32,386 nucleotides of DNA from a virus (IMGVR_UViG_3300013129_001282:1-32386); one strand, 5' to 3'. Positions 1 to 6,334 are shown, counted from the first letter of the stretch. A program made the numbers and translations. The notes: generated from the letters alone by a model not told the origin.

Positions 1-10
1 CACGGAAATC

Positions 11-39
11 TTGACAAAAGATAAATAATCACTTATAAT
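11..39 (+). promoter_or_regulatory. Sigma70-type promoter
   Basis: A perfect TTGACA (11-16) and a perfect TATAAT (34-39) are separated by 17 bases, the consensus host sigma70 arrangement. Transcription should start near base 46 and run through the folded leader into the RlpA-like gene at 164. Confidence 0.88.
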
Positions 40-44
40 GTAAC

Positions 45-141
45 ATCGCTTTACAGCGATTACATCATGAGATTTTGATGTGACAATTAGAGCCCAGGAG
101 ATTGCCCCTTGAGAAAGGGGAAGTGCGCTTTCTCTATTGGG
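45..141 (+). promoter_or_regulatory. Structured 5' leader with three hairpins
   Basis: Three consecutive hairpins lie between the promoter and the first gene. They are ATCGCT/AGCGAT with loop TTAC (45-60), ACATCA/TGATGT (62-81), and a nested stem at 93-141. The nested stem has CCCA/TGGG outside, GAGA/TCTC in the middle, and CCCCTT/AAGGGG closed by a GNRA-type GAGA loop (105-120). No T-run follows, so it is not a simple terminator. A cis-regulatory leader or an mRNA-stabilising structure is plausible; I recognise no known family. Confidence 0.5.
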
Positions 142-163
142 ATGTAGAGTTCAATCAATTTTA

Positions 164-526
164 ATGCTTTTCAAAACACTTTCTATTATTGCTTTTGGTC
201 TTGTCGGATTGGCACCCGTAACAGCAAAGGCAGCGAGCGGATGTTCCCTCGCATCACATTATGGAGTTGGTGACGGATATCATGGGCAGATTACTGCCAA
301 TGGCGAAAGATATAACGCTTACAGGAAATCAGTAGCACATAGATCATTACCATTCGGAACTAGATTGCGAGTTACAAACCAACGAAACGGTAAATCTGTA
401 ATTGTGCGAGTAAATGATAGGGGTCCTTACGTTGATGGTAGATCCCTTGACTTGTCTTATGGTGCTTTCTCTTCCATTGCACATCCTGGTCAAGGGGTTG
501 CTAGTGTTTGCTATTCCAGAGTGTAA
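164..526 (+). CDS. RlpA-like double-psi beta-barrel protein, secreted
   Basis: This 120-residue protein starts with a likely signal peptide (about 1-24, hydrophobic core around 7-20, AKAA near the cleavage site). The rest is one RlpA-type double-psi beta-barrel: ASHYG at 30-34, TANGERY at 44-50, AHRSLPFGT at 58-66, VNDRGPYVDGRSLDLS at 83-98. RlpA proteins act on or bind peptidoglycan in the periplasm, and some are lytic transglycosylases cleaving glycan lacking stem peptides. Here the barrel stands alone without a SPOR domain, so a role in wall damage or remodelling during infection is inferred. The in-frame TTG at 137 is possible, but ATG 164 puts the signal peptide at the N terminus. No clear Shine-Dalgarno is seen. 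Confidence 0.85.
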   Translation: MLFKTLSIIAFGLVGLAPVTAKAASGCSLASHYGVGDGYHGQITANGERYNAYRKSVAHRSLPFGTRLRVTNQRNGKSVIVRVNDRGPYVDGRSLDLSYGAFSSIAHPGQGVASVCYSRV

Positions 527-535
527 GTGATAAAT

Positions 536-733
536 ATGGGTGAGAACTGCAGGTCTCACCCTAACAAAGCAATCCGAGACTATGAACGCTTGACAGTTGA
601 TGATGGAACTGTTAGAATGTTACCACCACGATACTCCGAGTTTTCAGTTGACGAAAGAGTATGCTATACTGGAGAATGTAAATCCCTGGATGATGAAATA
701 AGATTAACTGCTCCGTGGCATGTGTCTCAGTAG
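536..733 (+). CDS. Small hypothetical protein ending inside tRNA-Arg
   Basis: A 65-residue protein (GTG 527 is an alternative start, three residues earlier) follows the RlpA-like gene after 9 bases. It is acidic and polar, with three Cys (one in the CYTGEC stretch), and has no signal peptide or membrane segment. I do not recognise a family. Its TAG stop (731-733) is the U8-A9-G10 of the following tRNA-Arg, so the last ten bases are shared with the tRNA gene. Continuity with the upstream gene favours a real gene, but codon evidence is limited by its length. Confidence 0.5.
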   Translation: MGENCRSHPNKAIRDYERLTVDDGTVRMLPPRYSEFSVDERVCYTGECKSLDDEIRLTAPWHVSQ

Positions 734-796
734 CTCAGTGGATAGAGCATCTGCCTTCTAAGCAGTTGGTCGCTGGTTCGACCCCAGCCTGAGACG
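724..796 (+). tRNA. tRNA-Arg (TCT)
   Basis: The acceptor stem GTCTCAG (724-730) pairs with CTGAGAC (789-795), with discriminator G796. There is a normal D-arm, an anticodon loop CTTCTAA giving TCT, and a T-arm GCTGG/CCAGC. It reads AGA, an A+T-rich codon. CCA is not encoded. Confidence 0.95.
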
Positions 797-816
797 CTCC
801 TTTACTAGAAAAAATT

Positions 817-975
817 ATGTCATTACTATCACAACAAGACCGCGAAATGGTTATCGAAGCACTAGAATATTATGTGCAAAGACTAAAAGATAACAACTGT
901 AACCAAGCAGCAGTAAGTTCTTTTCAGACACTTTTGAATTGGGTCGAGCTGGAGCATTATAAAAACGAAAAGTAA
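817..975 (+). CDS. Small hypothetical protein between tRNAs
   Basis: This 52-residue ORF begins at ATG 817 (MSLLSQQDREMV) and ends with TAA five bases before tRNA-Asn. It is predicted to be helical and amphipathic, with no Cys pair or membrane segment. It fills the gap between tRNA-Arg and tRNA-Asn almost exactly, as small cyanophage genes often do in tRNA clusters. No function can be assigned. Confidence 0.6.
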   Translation: MSLLSQQDREMVIEALEYYVQRLKDNNCNQAAVSSFQTLLNWVELEHYKNEK

Positions 976-979
976 TCTT

Positions 980-1051
980 TGGGGTGTAGCTCAGCGGTAG
1001 AGCGAGCGACTGTTAATCGCTTGGTCGTAAGTTCGATCCTTACCACCCCAG
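980..1051 (+). tRNA. tRNA-Asn (GTT)
   Basis: The acceptor TGGGGTG (980-986) pairs with CACCCCA (1044-1050), discriminator G1051. The anticodon stem AGCGA/TCGCT encloses loop CTGTTAA, giving GTT. The T-arm is GTAAG/CTTAC. The gene is complete without CCA. Confidence 0.95.
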
Positions 1052-1053
1052 TT

Positions 1054-1127
1054 GCTATTGTAGCTCAGTTGGATAGAGCAACGGTTTTGTAAACCGTAGG
1101 TCGTCGGTTCAAGTCCGACCAGTAGCT
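1054..1127 (+). tRNA. tRNA-Thr (TGT)
   Basis: The acceptor GCTATTG (1054-1060) pairs with CAGTAGC (1120-1126) with one G-T pair, discriminator T1127. Anticodon stem ACGGT/ACCGT encloses loop TTTGTAA, giving TGT (reads ACA). T-arm GTCGG/CCGAC. It lies two bases after tRNA-Asn, probably on the same transcript. Confidence 0.95.
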
Positions 1128-1135
1128 TATAAATA
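1128..1135 (+). promoter_or_regulatory. T4-like late promoter motif TATAAATA
   Basis: A perfect TATAAATA starts directly after the last base of tRNA-Thr, 18 bases before the ATG of the A+T-rich cassette. NATAAATA is the late-promoter motif described in T4-like cyanophages. In such A+T-rich DNA one chance match is possible, but the placement before a gene start supports it. Confidence 0.55.
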
Positions 1136-1153
1136 AAAAAAATAATATTGGTT

Positions 1154-1396
1154 ATGCTAAAAATTAGTAAAGAACATTTGAAAAAAAGTCAAGAGACTTA
1201 TGGCAGTCATTTAATTTGGGCAACCTATGCTGGGATCAAGATGATCTTGGTGGGATGTTCTAGTATTGTACATGGAATTGTTCCTGCATTTTTTCAAGGA
1301 ACTGCAGCTAAGACTGTTATTGATTTTTATCATAAACGTTTGGTAAATCATCCAAATAATGAATATCAAGACTATATCGATCAGTATAAAAAATGA
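1154..1396 (+). CDS. DUF6356-like small membrane protein
   Basis: An 80-residue protein from ATG 1154 (TTG 1148 would add two residues). The pattern HLKKSQETYGSH near the N terminus, followed by a hydrophobic helix at about residues 23-48 and then FQGTAAKTVIDFYHKRL, resembles the DUF6356 family, whose function is unknown. It is likely an inner-membrane protein with one or two helical passes. Its TGA overlaps the ATG of the adenylating enzyme (ATGA), so the two are probably translated together. It is the first gene of the A+T-rich cassette. Confidence 0.7.
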   Translation: MLKISKEHLKKSQETYGSHLIWATYAGIKMILVGCSSIVHGIVPAFFQGTAAKTVIDFYHKRLVNHPNNEYQDYIDQYKK

Positions 1397-2883
1397 TTAT
1401 TACTAGAGAAATTATTAACAAAAATATAAAATTTTATGATGTGAAGGTGCCAGGTCCAGATGAGGATGACCTCGATCCAGGGTGCTTTGAGTATACATAT
1501 AGCGATTTATCTATTGCAATAGATTTATATAAAAATTTACTAATAGATAATGGAGTATCTCCACAGGAAACAGTAACAATTGGAGAACTTCCCTCTATAT
1601 GGCAGATTGCTGCATTGTTTGCAGCATTTGAACTTGGATTAAAAGTTAGCATCAGTGATTATTATAAATCACCAATTGTATCAAGAAGCAAACACAAAAA
1701 ATTTGAATTGGATTCGAAAACAAAAGCATTGCTTCCAATAGATTATGCATTAAGAGATAAAAAACAGAATAGTAATAAATTATTATATAATACAAGGATC
1801 TCAAGTAAAGAAATAGTCCACAAATTTTCTTACCAAGATTTAAATTCTAATTCTATAGAACTAAAAAAATATCCTCATAATACAGAAGATGATTTTATAG
1901 CAGTAAAAAGTGCTACTAGTGGGACAACAGGAGCTCCAAAATGTGTGGAACATTCTCATCGTTTTTTGTATGAATTAGCACATAGGAATAGTAAATTATT
2001 TTCGGGAGATTATTGTTGTTATAGAAACCATAACTTTAATCATGGCAGCAGTTTATTTTGTTATATTGTACCGGCTTTAATTTCTAAAGATATATCCAAT
2101 TTTTATTCATTTGAAGGTAGAGATCACGTAGGATTTTTGCAGTTTATATCTTCATTAAAAAGAAAAACTCATCTAATGTTTCCATATATTACTCAAATTG
2201 AACACTTTTTAAATTACTTAAATGATGTTGATAAAAAATGTCCAAATATTATTGCTCATGTATTGACATTTATCCCTAAACCTTGGAAAAATGAGTTTTA
2301 TTCGAATAAAATAATTGGTGATGTTATTAGTAATTTTGGTAGTAATGAAACAACGGGACCAGTTTTCTTAAATAAACTTAGTGATGATCAATTTCTAGAG
2401 TGTCAATATAAATTAATTGATAATTTTTTTAAAGTCAAAATAGTTAGAACTGGATTGCAAGTTGATATGCCAGTATATAATAAATCTATTATAATGAATG
2501 ATAGATTTGAATCTAATGGAGCGAATTCTTTTGTTCATACAGGAAGATCTAATTTTATTAGAATTAATGATACTGAAGTGCAAATAGAAAAATACCAAAT
2601 TTTAATTGAAGAAACAATAAATGGAACTTTAGTATATGATCAAATTAGATCTAAAATTTATTTGGCAATATGGGATGTAAGTTATACTACTAAAGATACT
2701 AACATAACTTCACTTATCAATGATGCAAATGCTAAATTAAAAGATTTATCTTTATATAAACATTATATAAGTAAATATACAATTTTAAATTATGAAGATT
2801 ATCTTGGTGCAATAAAACTTGATATGGAAAAATTGCGAGAATATTTTAGAAATCCTGATGAAGATTATCAAACAATCGATTAG
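1393..2883 (+). CDS. AMP-forming ligase-like (ANL superfamily) protein
   Basis: This 496-residue protein carries the phosphate-binding loop TSGTTGAPK (175-183), the signature of ANL adenylating enzymes (acyl-CoA synthetases, NRPS adenylation domains). FGSNETTGP (315-323) fits motif A5, whose Glu helps bind ATP. HTGRSNFIRINDTEVQIEKY (382-401) resembles compressed motifs A7-A8, and Lys475 in LGAIKLDMEKLREY could be the C-terminal catalytic Lys. It probably activates a carboxylic acid as an acyl-adenylate; the substrate is unknown and no carrier protein is adjacent. The gene is very A+T-rich compared with the glycan operon. Neighbouring 2OG oxygenase and radical SAM genes suggest a tailoring pathway. 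Divergence means altered or lost activity is possible. Confidence 0.72.
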   Translation: MIITREIINKNIKFYDVKVPGPDEDDLDPGCFEYTYSDLSIAIDLYKNLLIDNGVSPQETVTIGELPSIWQIAALFAAFELGLKVSISDYYKSPIVSRSKHKKFELDSKTKALLPIDYALRDKKQNSNKLLYNTRISSKEIVHKFSYQDLNSNSIELKKYPHNTEDDFIAVKSATSGTTGAPKCVEHSHRFLYELAHRNSKLFSGDYCCYRNHNFNHGSSLFCYIVPALISKDISNFYSFEGRDHVGFLQFISSLKRKTHLMFPYITQIEHFLNYLNDVDKKCPNIIAHVLTFIPKPWKNEFYSNKIIGDVISNFGSNETTGPVFLNKLSDDQFLECQYKLIDNFFKVKIVRTGLQVDMPVYNKSIIMNDRFESNGANSFVHTGRSNFIRINDTEVQIEKYQILIEETINGTLVYDQIRSKIYLAIWDVSYTTKDTNITSLINDANAKLKDLSLYKHYISKYTILNYEDYLGAIKLDMEKLREYFRNPDEDYQTID

Positions 2884-2884
2884 A

Positions 2885-3352
2885 ATGGAATTGGTTCAGT
2901 TTTGTAATCAAGAAATAGATGCATTGATATCTGAGCGTGTTTGGTCGTCTAATCAGATTACCTGGGATGAAAGTTTATTTGCCGACATTCCAGGTATTTG
3001 TTTATCTGCAGATGTATCTTTTCTCTTAGAAAGAGAATTGAAGAAAGAATTATTACGTCATCTACCTAAGGTAGATAAGATTATTATTAATTATAATCTA
3101 TGGTTGAAAAATTCTGGTATTCGTTGGCATACAGATGCCAATTATGCTTTTGGTGCTACATTATATTTAAATGATTGGGATAAGAAGTGGGGCGGTTTGT
3201 TTTTATGGGAAGATGTAGATGAACAAATCCATGCGTTGTGCCCACAATCAAATGTGCTTGTAATAAATACGGAAGCAGAAAGTCATTCTGTAACACAAGT
3301 TTCTTCTATAGCGTCTTATCCAAGAAGGTCTTTACAAATCTGGGGAATATAA
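2885..3352 (+). CDS. 2OG-Fe(II) oxygenase-like protein
   Basis: ATG 2885, one base after the ligase stop, gives 155 residues. The iron triad is visible as H82 and D84 in RWHTDANY and H134 in ESHSVTQV, with R147 or R148 in PRRSLQIW as the 2-oxoglutarate-binding Arg. ATLYLNDWDKKWGG (91-104) matches the core of prolyl-4-hydroxylase-type enzymes, common in cyanophages. It likely hydroxylates a peptide or small molecule with O2 and 2-oxoglutarate. A longer reading from 2819 would overlap the ligase by 65 bases and is less likely. It sits between the ligase and the radical SAM gene, so shared substrate chemistry is inferred. Confidence 0.82.
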   Translation: MELVQFCNQEIDALISERVWSSNQITWDESLFADIPGICLSADVSFLLERELKKELLRHLPKVDKIIINYNLWLKNSGIRWHTDANYAFGATLYLNDWDKKWGGLFLWEDVDEQIHALCPQSNVLVINTEAESHSVTQVSSIASYPRRSLQIWGI

Positions 3353-3355
3353 TCT

Positions 3356-4471
3356 ATGAAAAATATTTGTAAATCTCCTTTTACTGGATTTGTTATTGGC
3401 ACACAAGGAGATATTTTTTATTGCTGTATGGGAATTCGTGATATCTATAAGATATCAAATATTAATGAAATTGATGATTTAGGAGAATTTTTTAAAACAT
3501 CTCCAGATCTTAAGAGTGTACGAAGAAAATTTATGGATGGTGAGTTTGAAAAAATTTCCCCGTGTTTTGAATGTCTTGAAAAGGAAAAAAAATTCATAAA
3601 AACATTTAAAGATAGTATCGATAAAAAATTTCCAAATAATATTGATGATATAAAACTTAGATACTTGGAATTAACCACTAGTAATATTTGTAATGCTGTC
3701 TGTTCAACATGTAATAGTTACTTAAGTTCTTCTTGGAAAAAATATGATAGTTTGTTTGGTAGAATAGAATTTCCTCTGCAAAAATTATCAAATTCTTCTA
3801 TTAATAAAATAAAAAATATTTTGTCAGGACTAGAATACATGATAATAAAAGGTGGGGAACCTTTTGCGGATGATAATAATATTTCAATTTTAGAAAATCT
3901 TTTTGATATTAATAAAGAATGCGAAGTTGCTATAGTAACAAACATGTCTTTATTGAGAGAAAATCATATTCGTGTCTTAAATAAAAATCCTAGTAAAGTA
4001 AATTTAACAGCTAGTATAGATGGAACTAAAGAAATTTATTCATGGATTAGAAGCACTGATTTTGATGTAGTAGTTGCAAACATGAAAAAAGTATATGATC
4101 AGACAGGAATAAGATTTGATATTAGCATTACGTTATCAATTTATAACTTCTTTAATATTATTGATATTATTGAATATTTTTCAAGTAAATTATATGTAAA
4201 ATCAATAGAATTTTCTAATATTTTGCACAAACCTGTAGCGTGTTCTATACAATCATTGCCTGAGAATATATTTAATATTCAAAAGAAAAAAATATATGAT
4301 AATAAAATATTTTGCGATAACGTAACTTCAGAATCATTTGAAAAATTAAATAATTTTTTGCATATAAAAGAAAATAAAGAGTTAGTTTTTGATCATATAC
4401 ATAAAATAAATCAAATCAGAGGATTTGATATTTGTGATTATGTTCCAGAACTTAAAGACTGGAGGGGTTGA
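3356..4471 (+). CDS. Radical SAM protein with Cys-rich N terminus
   Basis: The 371-residue protein has the radical SAM cluster motif C112-x3-C116-x2-C119 (CNAVCSTC), followed by KGGEPF (165-170), the SAM-binding GGE-type motif. The barrel continues with TNMSLL and ASIDGTKEIYSWIR. The N terminus carries C5, C23, C24, C70 and C73, suggesting a second iron-sulfur site like twitch or SPASM modules, though placed before rather than after the core. Related enzymes modify peptides, tRNA or sugars; the substrate here is unknown. The start ATG 3356 follows the oxygenase stop by three bases. The TGA stop lies inside the -35 box of the next promoter. Its composition is strongly A+T-rich. Confidence 0.85.
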   Translation: MKNICKSPFTGFVIGTQGDIFYCCMGIRDIYKISNINEIDDLGEFFKTSPDLKSVRRKFMDGEFEKISPCFECLEKEKKFIKTFKDSIDKKFPNNIDDIKLRYLELTTSNICNAVCSTCNSYLSSSWKKYDSLFGRIEFPLQKLSNSSINKIKNILSGLEYMIIKGGEPFADDNNISILENLFDINKECEVAIVTNMSLLRENHIRVLNKNPSKVNLTASIDGTKEIYSWIRSTDFDVVVANMKKVYDQTGIRFDISITLSIYNFFNIIDIIEYFSSKLYVKSIEFSNILHKPVACSIQSLPENIFNIQKKKIYDNKIFCDNVTSESFEKLNNFLHIKENKELVFDHIHKINQIRGFDICDYVPELKDWRG

Positions 4472-4496
4472 CAGAAAAATAAAATTTTGGTATAGT
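4468..4496 (+). promoter_or_regulatory. Sigma70-type promoter for second tRNA cluster
   Basis: TTGACA (4468-4473) and TATAGT (4491-4496) are 17 bases apart. The stop codon of the radical SAM gene (4469-4471) is inside the -35 box. It should drive tRNA-Leu, -Gly and -Val. Confidence 0.82.
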
Positions 4497-4518
4497 ATAC
4501 AGGTGTGAAGGAAGTGCA

Positions 4519-4551
4519 ATGGGCATGAGAGATCTGTAAGTCCCATTTTTT
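4519..4551 (+). terminator. Weak hairpin plus T-run before tRNA-Leu
   Basis: ATGGG (4519-4523) pairs with CCCAT (4542-4546), followed by six T ending at 4551, one base before tRNA-Leu. The stem is short and the loop 18 bases, so it may be an attenuator or only a processing spacer. Confidence 0.25.
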
Positions 4552-4633
4552 GTCGGTGTGGCGGAATTGGTAGACGCGCTGGGTTTAGGTTCCAGTGGGG
4601 TATCCCGTGAAGGTTCAAGTCCTTTCACCGACA
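4552..4633 (+). tRNA. tRNA-Leu (TAG)
   Basis: A class II tRNA with long variable arm. The acceptor GTCGGTG (4552-4558) pairs with CACCGAC (4626-4632), discriminator A4633. The anticodon stem CTGGG/TCCAG (one G-T pair) encloses TTTAGGT, giving TAG (reads CTA). Confidence 0.94.
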
Positions 4634-4719
4634 TTGGTACTCGCTAGGCAGATATCCTAGAAGGAGACCAAGTTAGATTGTTTGCGCTGGAAAGATAAAC
4701 CAGAATGCCGCAATCTTTC
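4634..4719 (+). other. Two tandem stem-loops between tRNA-Leu and tRNA-Gly
   Basis: An 86-base spacer folds into two hairpins. The first (4634-4671) pairs TTGGT-a-CTC with GAGACCAA and then CTAGG with CCTAG around a 7-base loop. The second (4675-4716) pairs AGATTG with CAATCT and CTGG with CCAG. Neither has a T-arm or anticodon arm, so it is not an intact tRNA. It may be a processing signal, a small RNA, or a decayed tRNA. Confidence 0.5.
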
Positions 4720-4794
4720 GCGGAATTAGTTCAGTGGTAGAACGTCAGCCTTCCAAGCTGAATGTCATCGGTTCAAGTCCGATATTCCGCTCCA
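4720..4794 (+). tRNA. tRNA-Gly (TCC)
   Basis: The acceptor GCGGAAT (4720-4726) pairs with ATTCCGC (4784-4790). The anticodon stem CAGC/GCTG encloses CTTCCAA, giving TCC (reads GGA). The discriminator T4791 is followed by an encoded CCA, and tRNA-Val begins immediately after. Confidence 0.95.
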
Positions 4795-4866
4795 GGGTGA
4801 TTAGCTCAGCGGTAGAGCATCTCGTTTACACCGAGGCTGTCGGCAGTTCGATCCTGTCATCACCCA
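4795..4866 (+). tRNA. tRNA-Val (TAC)
   Basis: Acceptor GGGTGAT (4795-4801) pairs with ATCACCC (4859-4865), discriminator A4866. The anticodon loop TTTACAC gives TAC (reads GTA). There is no gap after the encoded CCA of tRNA-Gly, so processing from a shared transcript is required. Confidence 0.94.
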
Positions 4867-4874
4867 TATAAATA
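4867..4874 (+). promoter_or_regulatory. T4-like late promoter motif TATAAATA
   Basis: A perfect TATAAATA begins on the base after tRNA-Val and lies 33 bases before ATG 4908. The same motif in the same position follows tRNA-Thr at 1128, which strengthens both calls. Confidence 0.6.
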
Positions 4875-4907
4875 AGTAAAAAGTAGTAGATAAGAAAGTG
4901 TAATAAG

Positions 4908-5414
4908 ATGAAAACTTTTTCTCAGTTCATGGTAGAATGTCAGCACATCCAAGAGACCTCGCTCAATCGTGTCAAGTCTAAATCGGATAAGGGTGGCATG
5001 GCAATTATGTCCGCTGAACGTGGAGACAAATCTAAGTCTCAAAATAAAGCACGATCTAGGCAATTGGCGAAGGACATTCGCGGCGCTGGTCTTCCTGGTC
5101 CGACAAAAGTCAAAGGAAGATATACAGAAAATCCTGGAACAAAGGATGAAAAAAAAGTTTCTGAAAAATCTTATGTAGTTTCTTCTGGTAAGAAAGGAAA
5201 GAGAAAATTCAAAAAAGCAATTACTAAACTTGGCGCTAAGTACAATCAAGATTCTGTATTAGTTCAAAAGAAAAAGTCTGCAAGTCTTACTGGAACTTCC
5301 AAAACATCTTGGCCAGGTAAAGGTAAAAATGTTAAAGTTGGAAAAATGAACCCAGGTAAAACTGGTGAATTTGATACTAAAGTGAAAAACAAAACATTTA
5401 CTTATGAAAACTAA
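4908..5414 (+). CDS. Basic phage protein of unknown function
   Basis: A 168-residue, strongly Lys-rich protein starting MKTFSQFMVE, an N-terminal style seen in many T4-like cyanophage proteins. Motifs that look conserved are KGGMAIMSAERGDKS (28-42), GRYTENPG, SYVVSSGKKGKRKFKKAI, YNQDSVL, GTSKTSWPGKGKNVKVGK and DTKVKNKTFTYEN at the C terminus. No catalytic motif is recognised and no membrane segment is present. Its charge suggests nucleic-acid or virion binding, which is only inference. A late motif lies upstream, so expression late in infection is likely. Confidence 0.75.
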   Translation: MKTFSQFMVECQHIQETSLNRVKSKSDKGGMAIMSAERGDKSKSQNKARSRQLAKDIRGAGLPGPTKVKGRYTENPGTKDEKKVSEKSYVVSSGKKGKRKFKKAITKLGAKYNQDSVLVQKKKSASLTGTSKTSWPGKGKNVKVGKMNPGKTGEFDTKVKNKTFTYEN

Positions 5415-5589
5415 ATTTCCATTTCCACATGTAGTGGACTGTAACGAAAAAACTGTATGGGTGCTTTGTGATAGTGCTATCACTGCAATGGGCGTTGGTT
5501 CTATTGTAAAAAAATTCTATCCTGGGTATACTCCTAAAATTGCCAGTAAGGAATATTTTCAAACCCTAAATAACCAAAAGCAACTTTGA
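5404..5589 (+). CDS. Small hypothetical protein
   Basis: A 61-residue protein whose ATG lies inside the last codons of the preceding gene (11-base overlap). It reads MKTKFPFPHVVDCNEKTVWV, then an alternating hydrophobic segment around SAITAMGVGSIVKKFYPGY. There is no known domain. The tight overlap and the following gene at 5591 support it as a real member of this small-gene run. Confidence 0.6.
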   Translation: MKTKFPFPHVVDCNEKTVWVLCDSAITAMGVGSIVKKFYPGYTPKIASKEYFQTLNNQKQL

Positions 5590-5590
5590 A

Positions 5591-5788
5591 ATGAAACTAT
5601 CCAAACTCAAGAAAATCATTCAAAAACCCTTGAGGTTTCATCATCAGGATATACATGAAGAGTTAGAAGACATTAAAAATGAACTCAAACACATTAATGA
5701 TACGTTGCAAGTGTTGCAACAAGGAGTTGAAGAGCTCCTCAAAGCGAATAGTTTGCGGATGCCCCAATCGGGCAACGATTTATGGTGA
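5591..5788 (+). CDS. Small coiled-coil protein
   Basis: A 65-residue protein starting MKLSKLKKIIQKPLRFHHQD. Residues 23-52 (EELEDIKNEL through EELLKA) have a heptad pattern of Leu and Ile suggestive of a coiled coil. It begins one base after the previous stop. Its last 92 bases overlap the next gene in another frame, so either the overlap is real or one call is wrong. No function is assigned. Confidence 0.5.
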   Translation: MKLSKLKKIIQKPLRFHHQDIHEELEDIKNELKHINDTLQVLQQGVEELLKANSLRMPQSGNDLW

Positions 5789-5939
5789 TAAGATTTCAGC
5801 AGTAGATCTTTCACAAATCGTTGTCTTAGAAGGGTTTACAAAAAAGCAATCTTCTAGTATACTAAGTAAAGATGACCTCGCTTTTCAGGAAGCAAGGCGT
5901 CAACGAAAAGTTAGAAAACTTGAATTTGAAATTCGCTAA
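5697..5939 (+). CDS. Cys-rich small protein, possible zinc ribbon
   Basis: An 80-residue protein starting MIRCKCCNKELKSSSKRIVC. Cysteines 4, 6, 7, 20 and 22 form CxCC and CGC clusters, typical of a small zinc-binding knuckle. The rest includes ISAVDLSQIVVLEGF and a basic C terminus. I believe similar proteins occur in other cyanomyoviruses. ATG 5697 is preferred over 5679 because it starts just before the Cys cluster. It overlaps the coiled-coil ORF by 92 bases and shares an A with the next ATG (TAATG). Confidence 0.65.
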   Translation: MIRCKCCNKELKSSSKRIVCGCPNRATIYGDKISAVDLSQIVVLEGFTKKQSSSILSKDDLAFQEARRQRKVRKLEFEIR

Positions 5940-6196
5940 TGTGGAGACTTTGGTGTAAATCGTTAGGTGAGAAAGCTTCTGATGAAAATCATGAAGCAGA
6001 TCGCATAGCAATTATACGGACAGTAATCTTCACTACATACTTTATAACAAATGCATTTATTGTTGCAGGCGTTATAAGACATTGGAATGATTGTGAATGG
6101 AAGCGTGGCCGAGTGGTTTATGGCAGTAGTCTTGAAAACTACCGTGTTAGTAGCACCGTTGGTTCGAATCCAACCGCTTCCGCCTTGGGGAATTAG
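5939..6196 (+). CDS. Small membrane protein reading through tRNA-Ser
   Basis: The first 53 or so residues look real: MWRLWCKSLGEKASDENHEA, then a hydrophobic helix (about 30-46, TVIFTTYFITNAFIVAGVI) and RHWND. This resembles a short membrane protein seen in other cyanophages. No stop follows there; the frame continues through the whole of tRNA-Ser (6099-6182) and stops at TAG 6194-6196, the U8-A9-G10 of tRNA-Ala. The C-terminal 33 residues are therefore a translation of tRNA sequence. tRNA insertion or loss of the original stop is the simplest reading. Confidence 0.6.
   Translation: MWRLWCKSLGEKASDENHEADRIAIIRTVIFTTYFITNAFIVAGVIRHWNDCEWKRGRVVYGSSLENYRVSSTVGSNPTASALGN
6099..6182 (+). tRNA. 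tRNA-Ser (TGA)
   Basis: A class II tRNA with long variable arm. GGAAGCG (6099-6105) pairs with CGCTTCC (6175-6181), discriminator G6182. Anticodon stem GTAGT/ACTAC encloses CTTGAAA, giving TGA (reads TCA). It lies inside the reading frame of the gene at 5939. Confidence 0.95.
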
Positions 6197-6262
6197 CTCA
6201 GTTGGTAGAGCGCCTGCTTTGCAAGCAGGATGTCAGCGGTTCGAGTCCGCTATTCTCCACCA
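6187..6262 (+). tRNA. tRNA-Ala (TGC)
   Basis: GGGGAAT (6187-6193) pairs with ATTCTCC (6252-6258) with one G-T pair, discriminator A6259 and encoded CCA (6260-6262). The anticodon loop TTTGCAA gives TGC (reads GCA). Confidence 0.95.
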
Positions 6263-6334
6263 CGGAGTGTAAGTCAGCGGTAGACGGCTGCTTTTGGGAA
6301 GCAGAAGACGTTGGTTCGATCCCAACCACTCCGA
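6263..6334 (+). tRNA. tRNA-Pro (TGG)
   Basis: CGGAGTG (6263-6269) pairs with CACTCCG (6327-6333), discriminator A6334. Anticodon stem CTGCT/AGCAG encloses TTTGGGA, giving TGG (reads CCA). It directly abuts the encoded CCA of tRNA-Ala. Confidence 0.94.

Noticed and set aside
4634-4719. A tenth tRNA gene
   Set aside because: There is no T-arm, no anticodon arm with a 7-base loop in the right place and no acceptor pairing; it is recorded only as stem-loops.
4860-5249. Minus-strand frame of 129 codons opposite the basic phage protein
   Set aside because: It begins and ends without signals and mirrors the Lys-rich gene as Phe/Leu-rich sequence.
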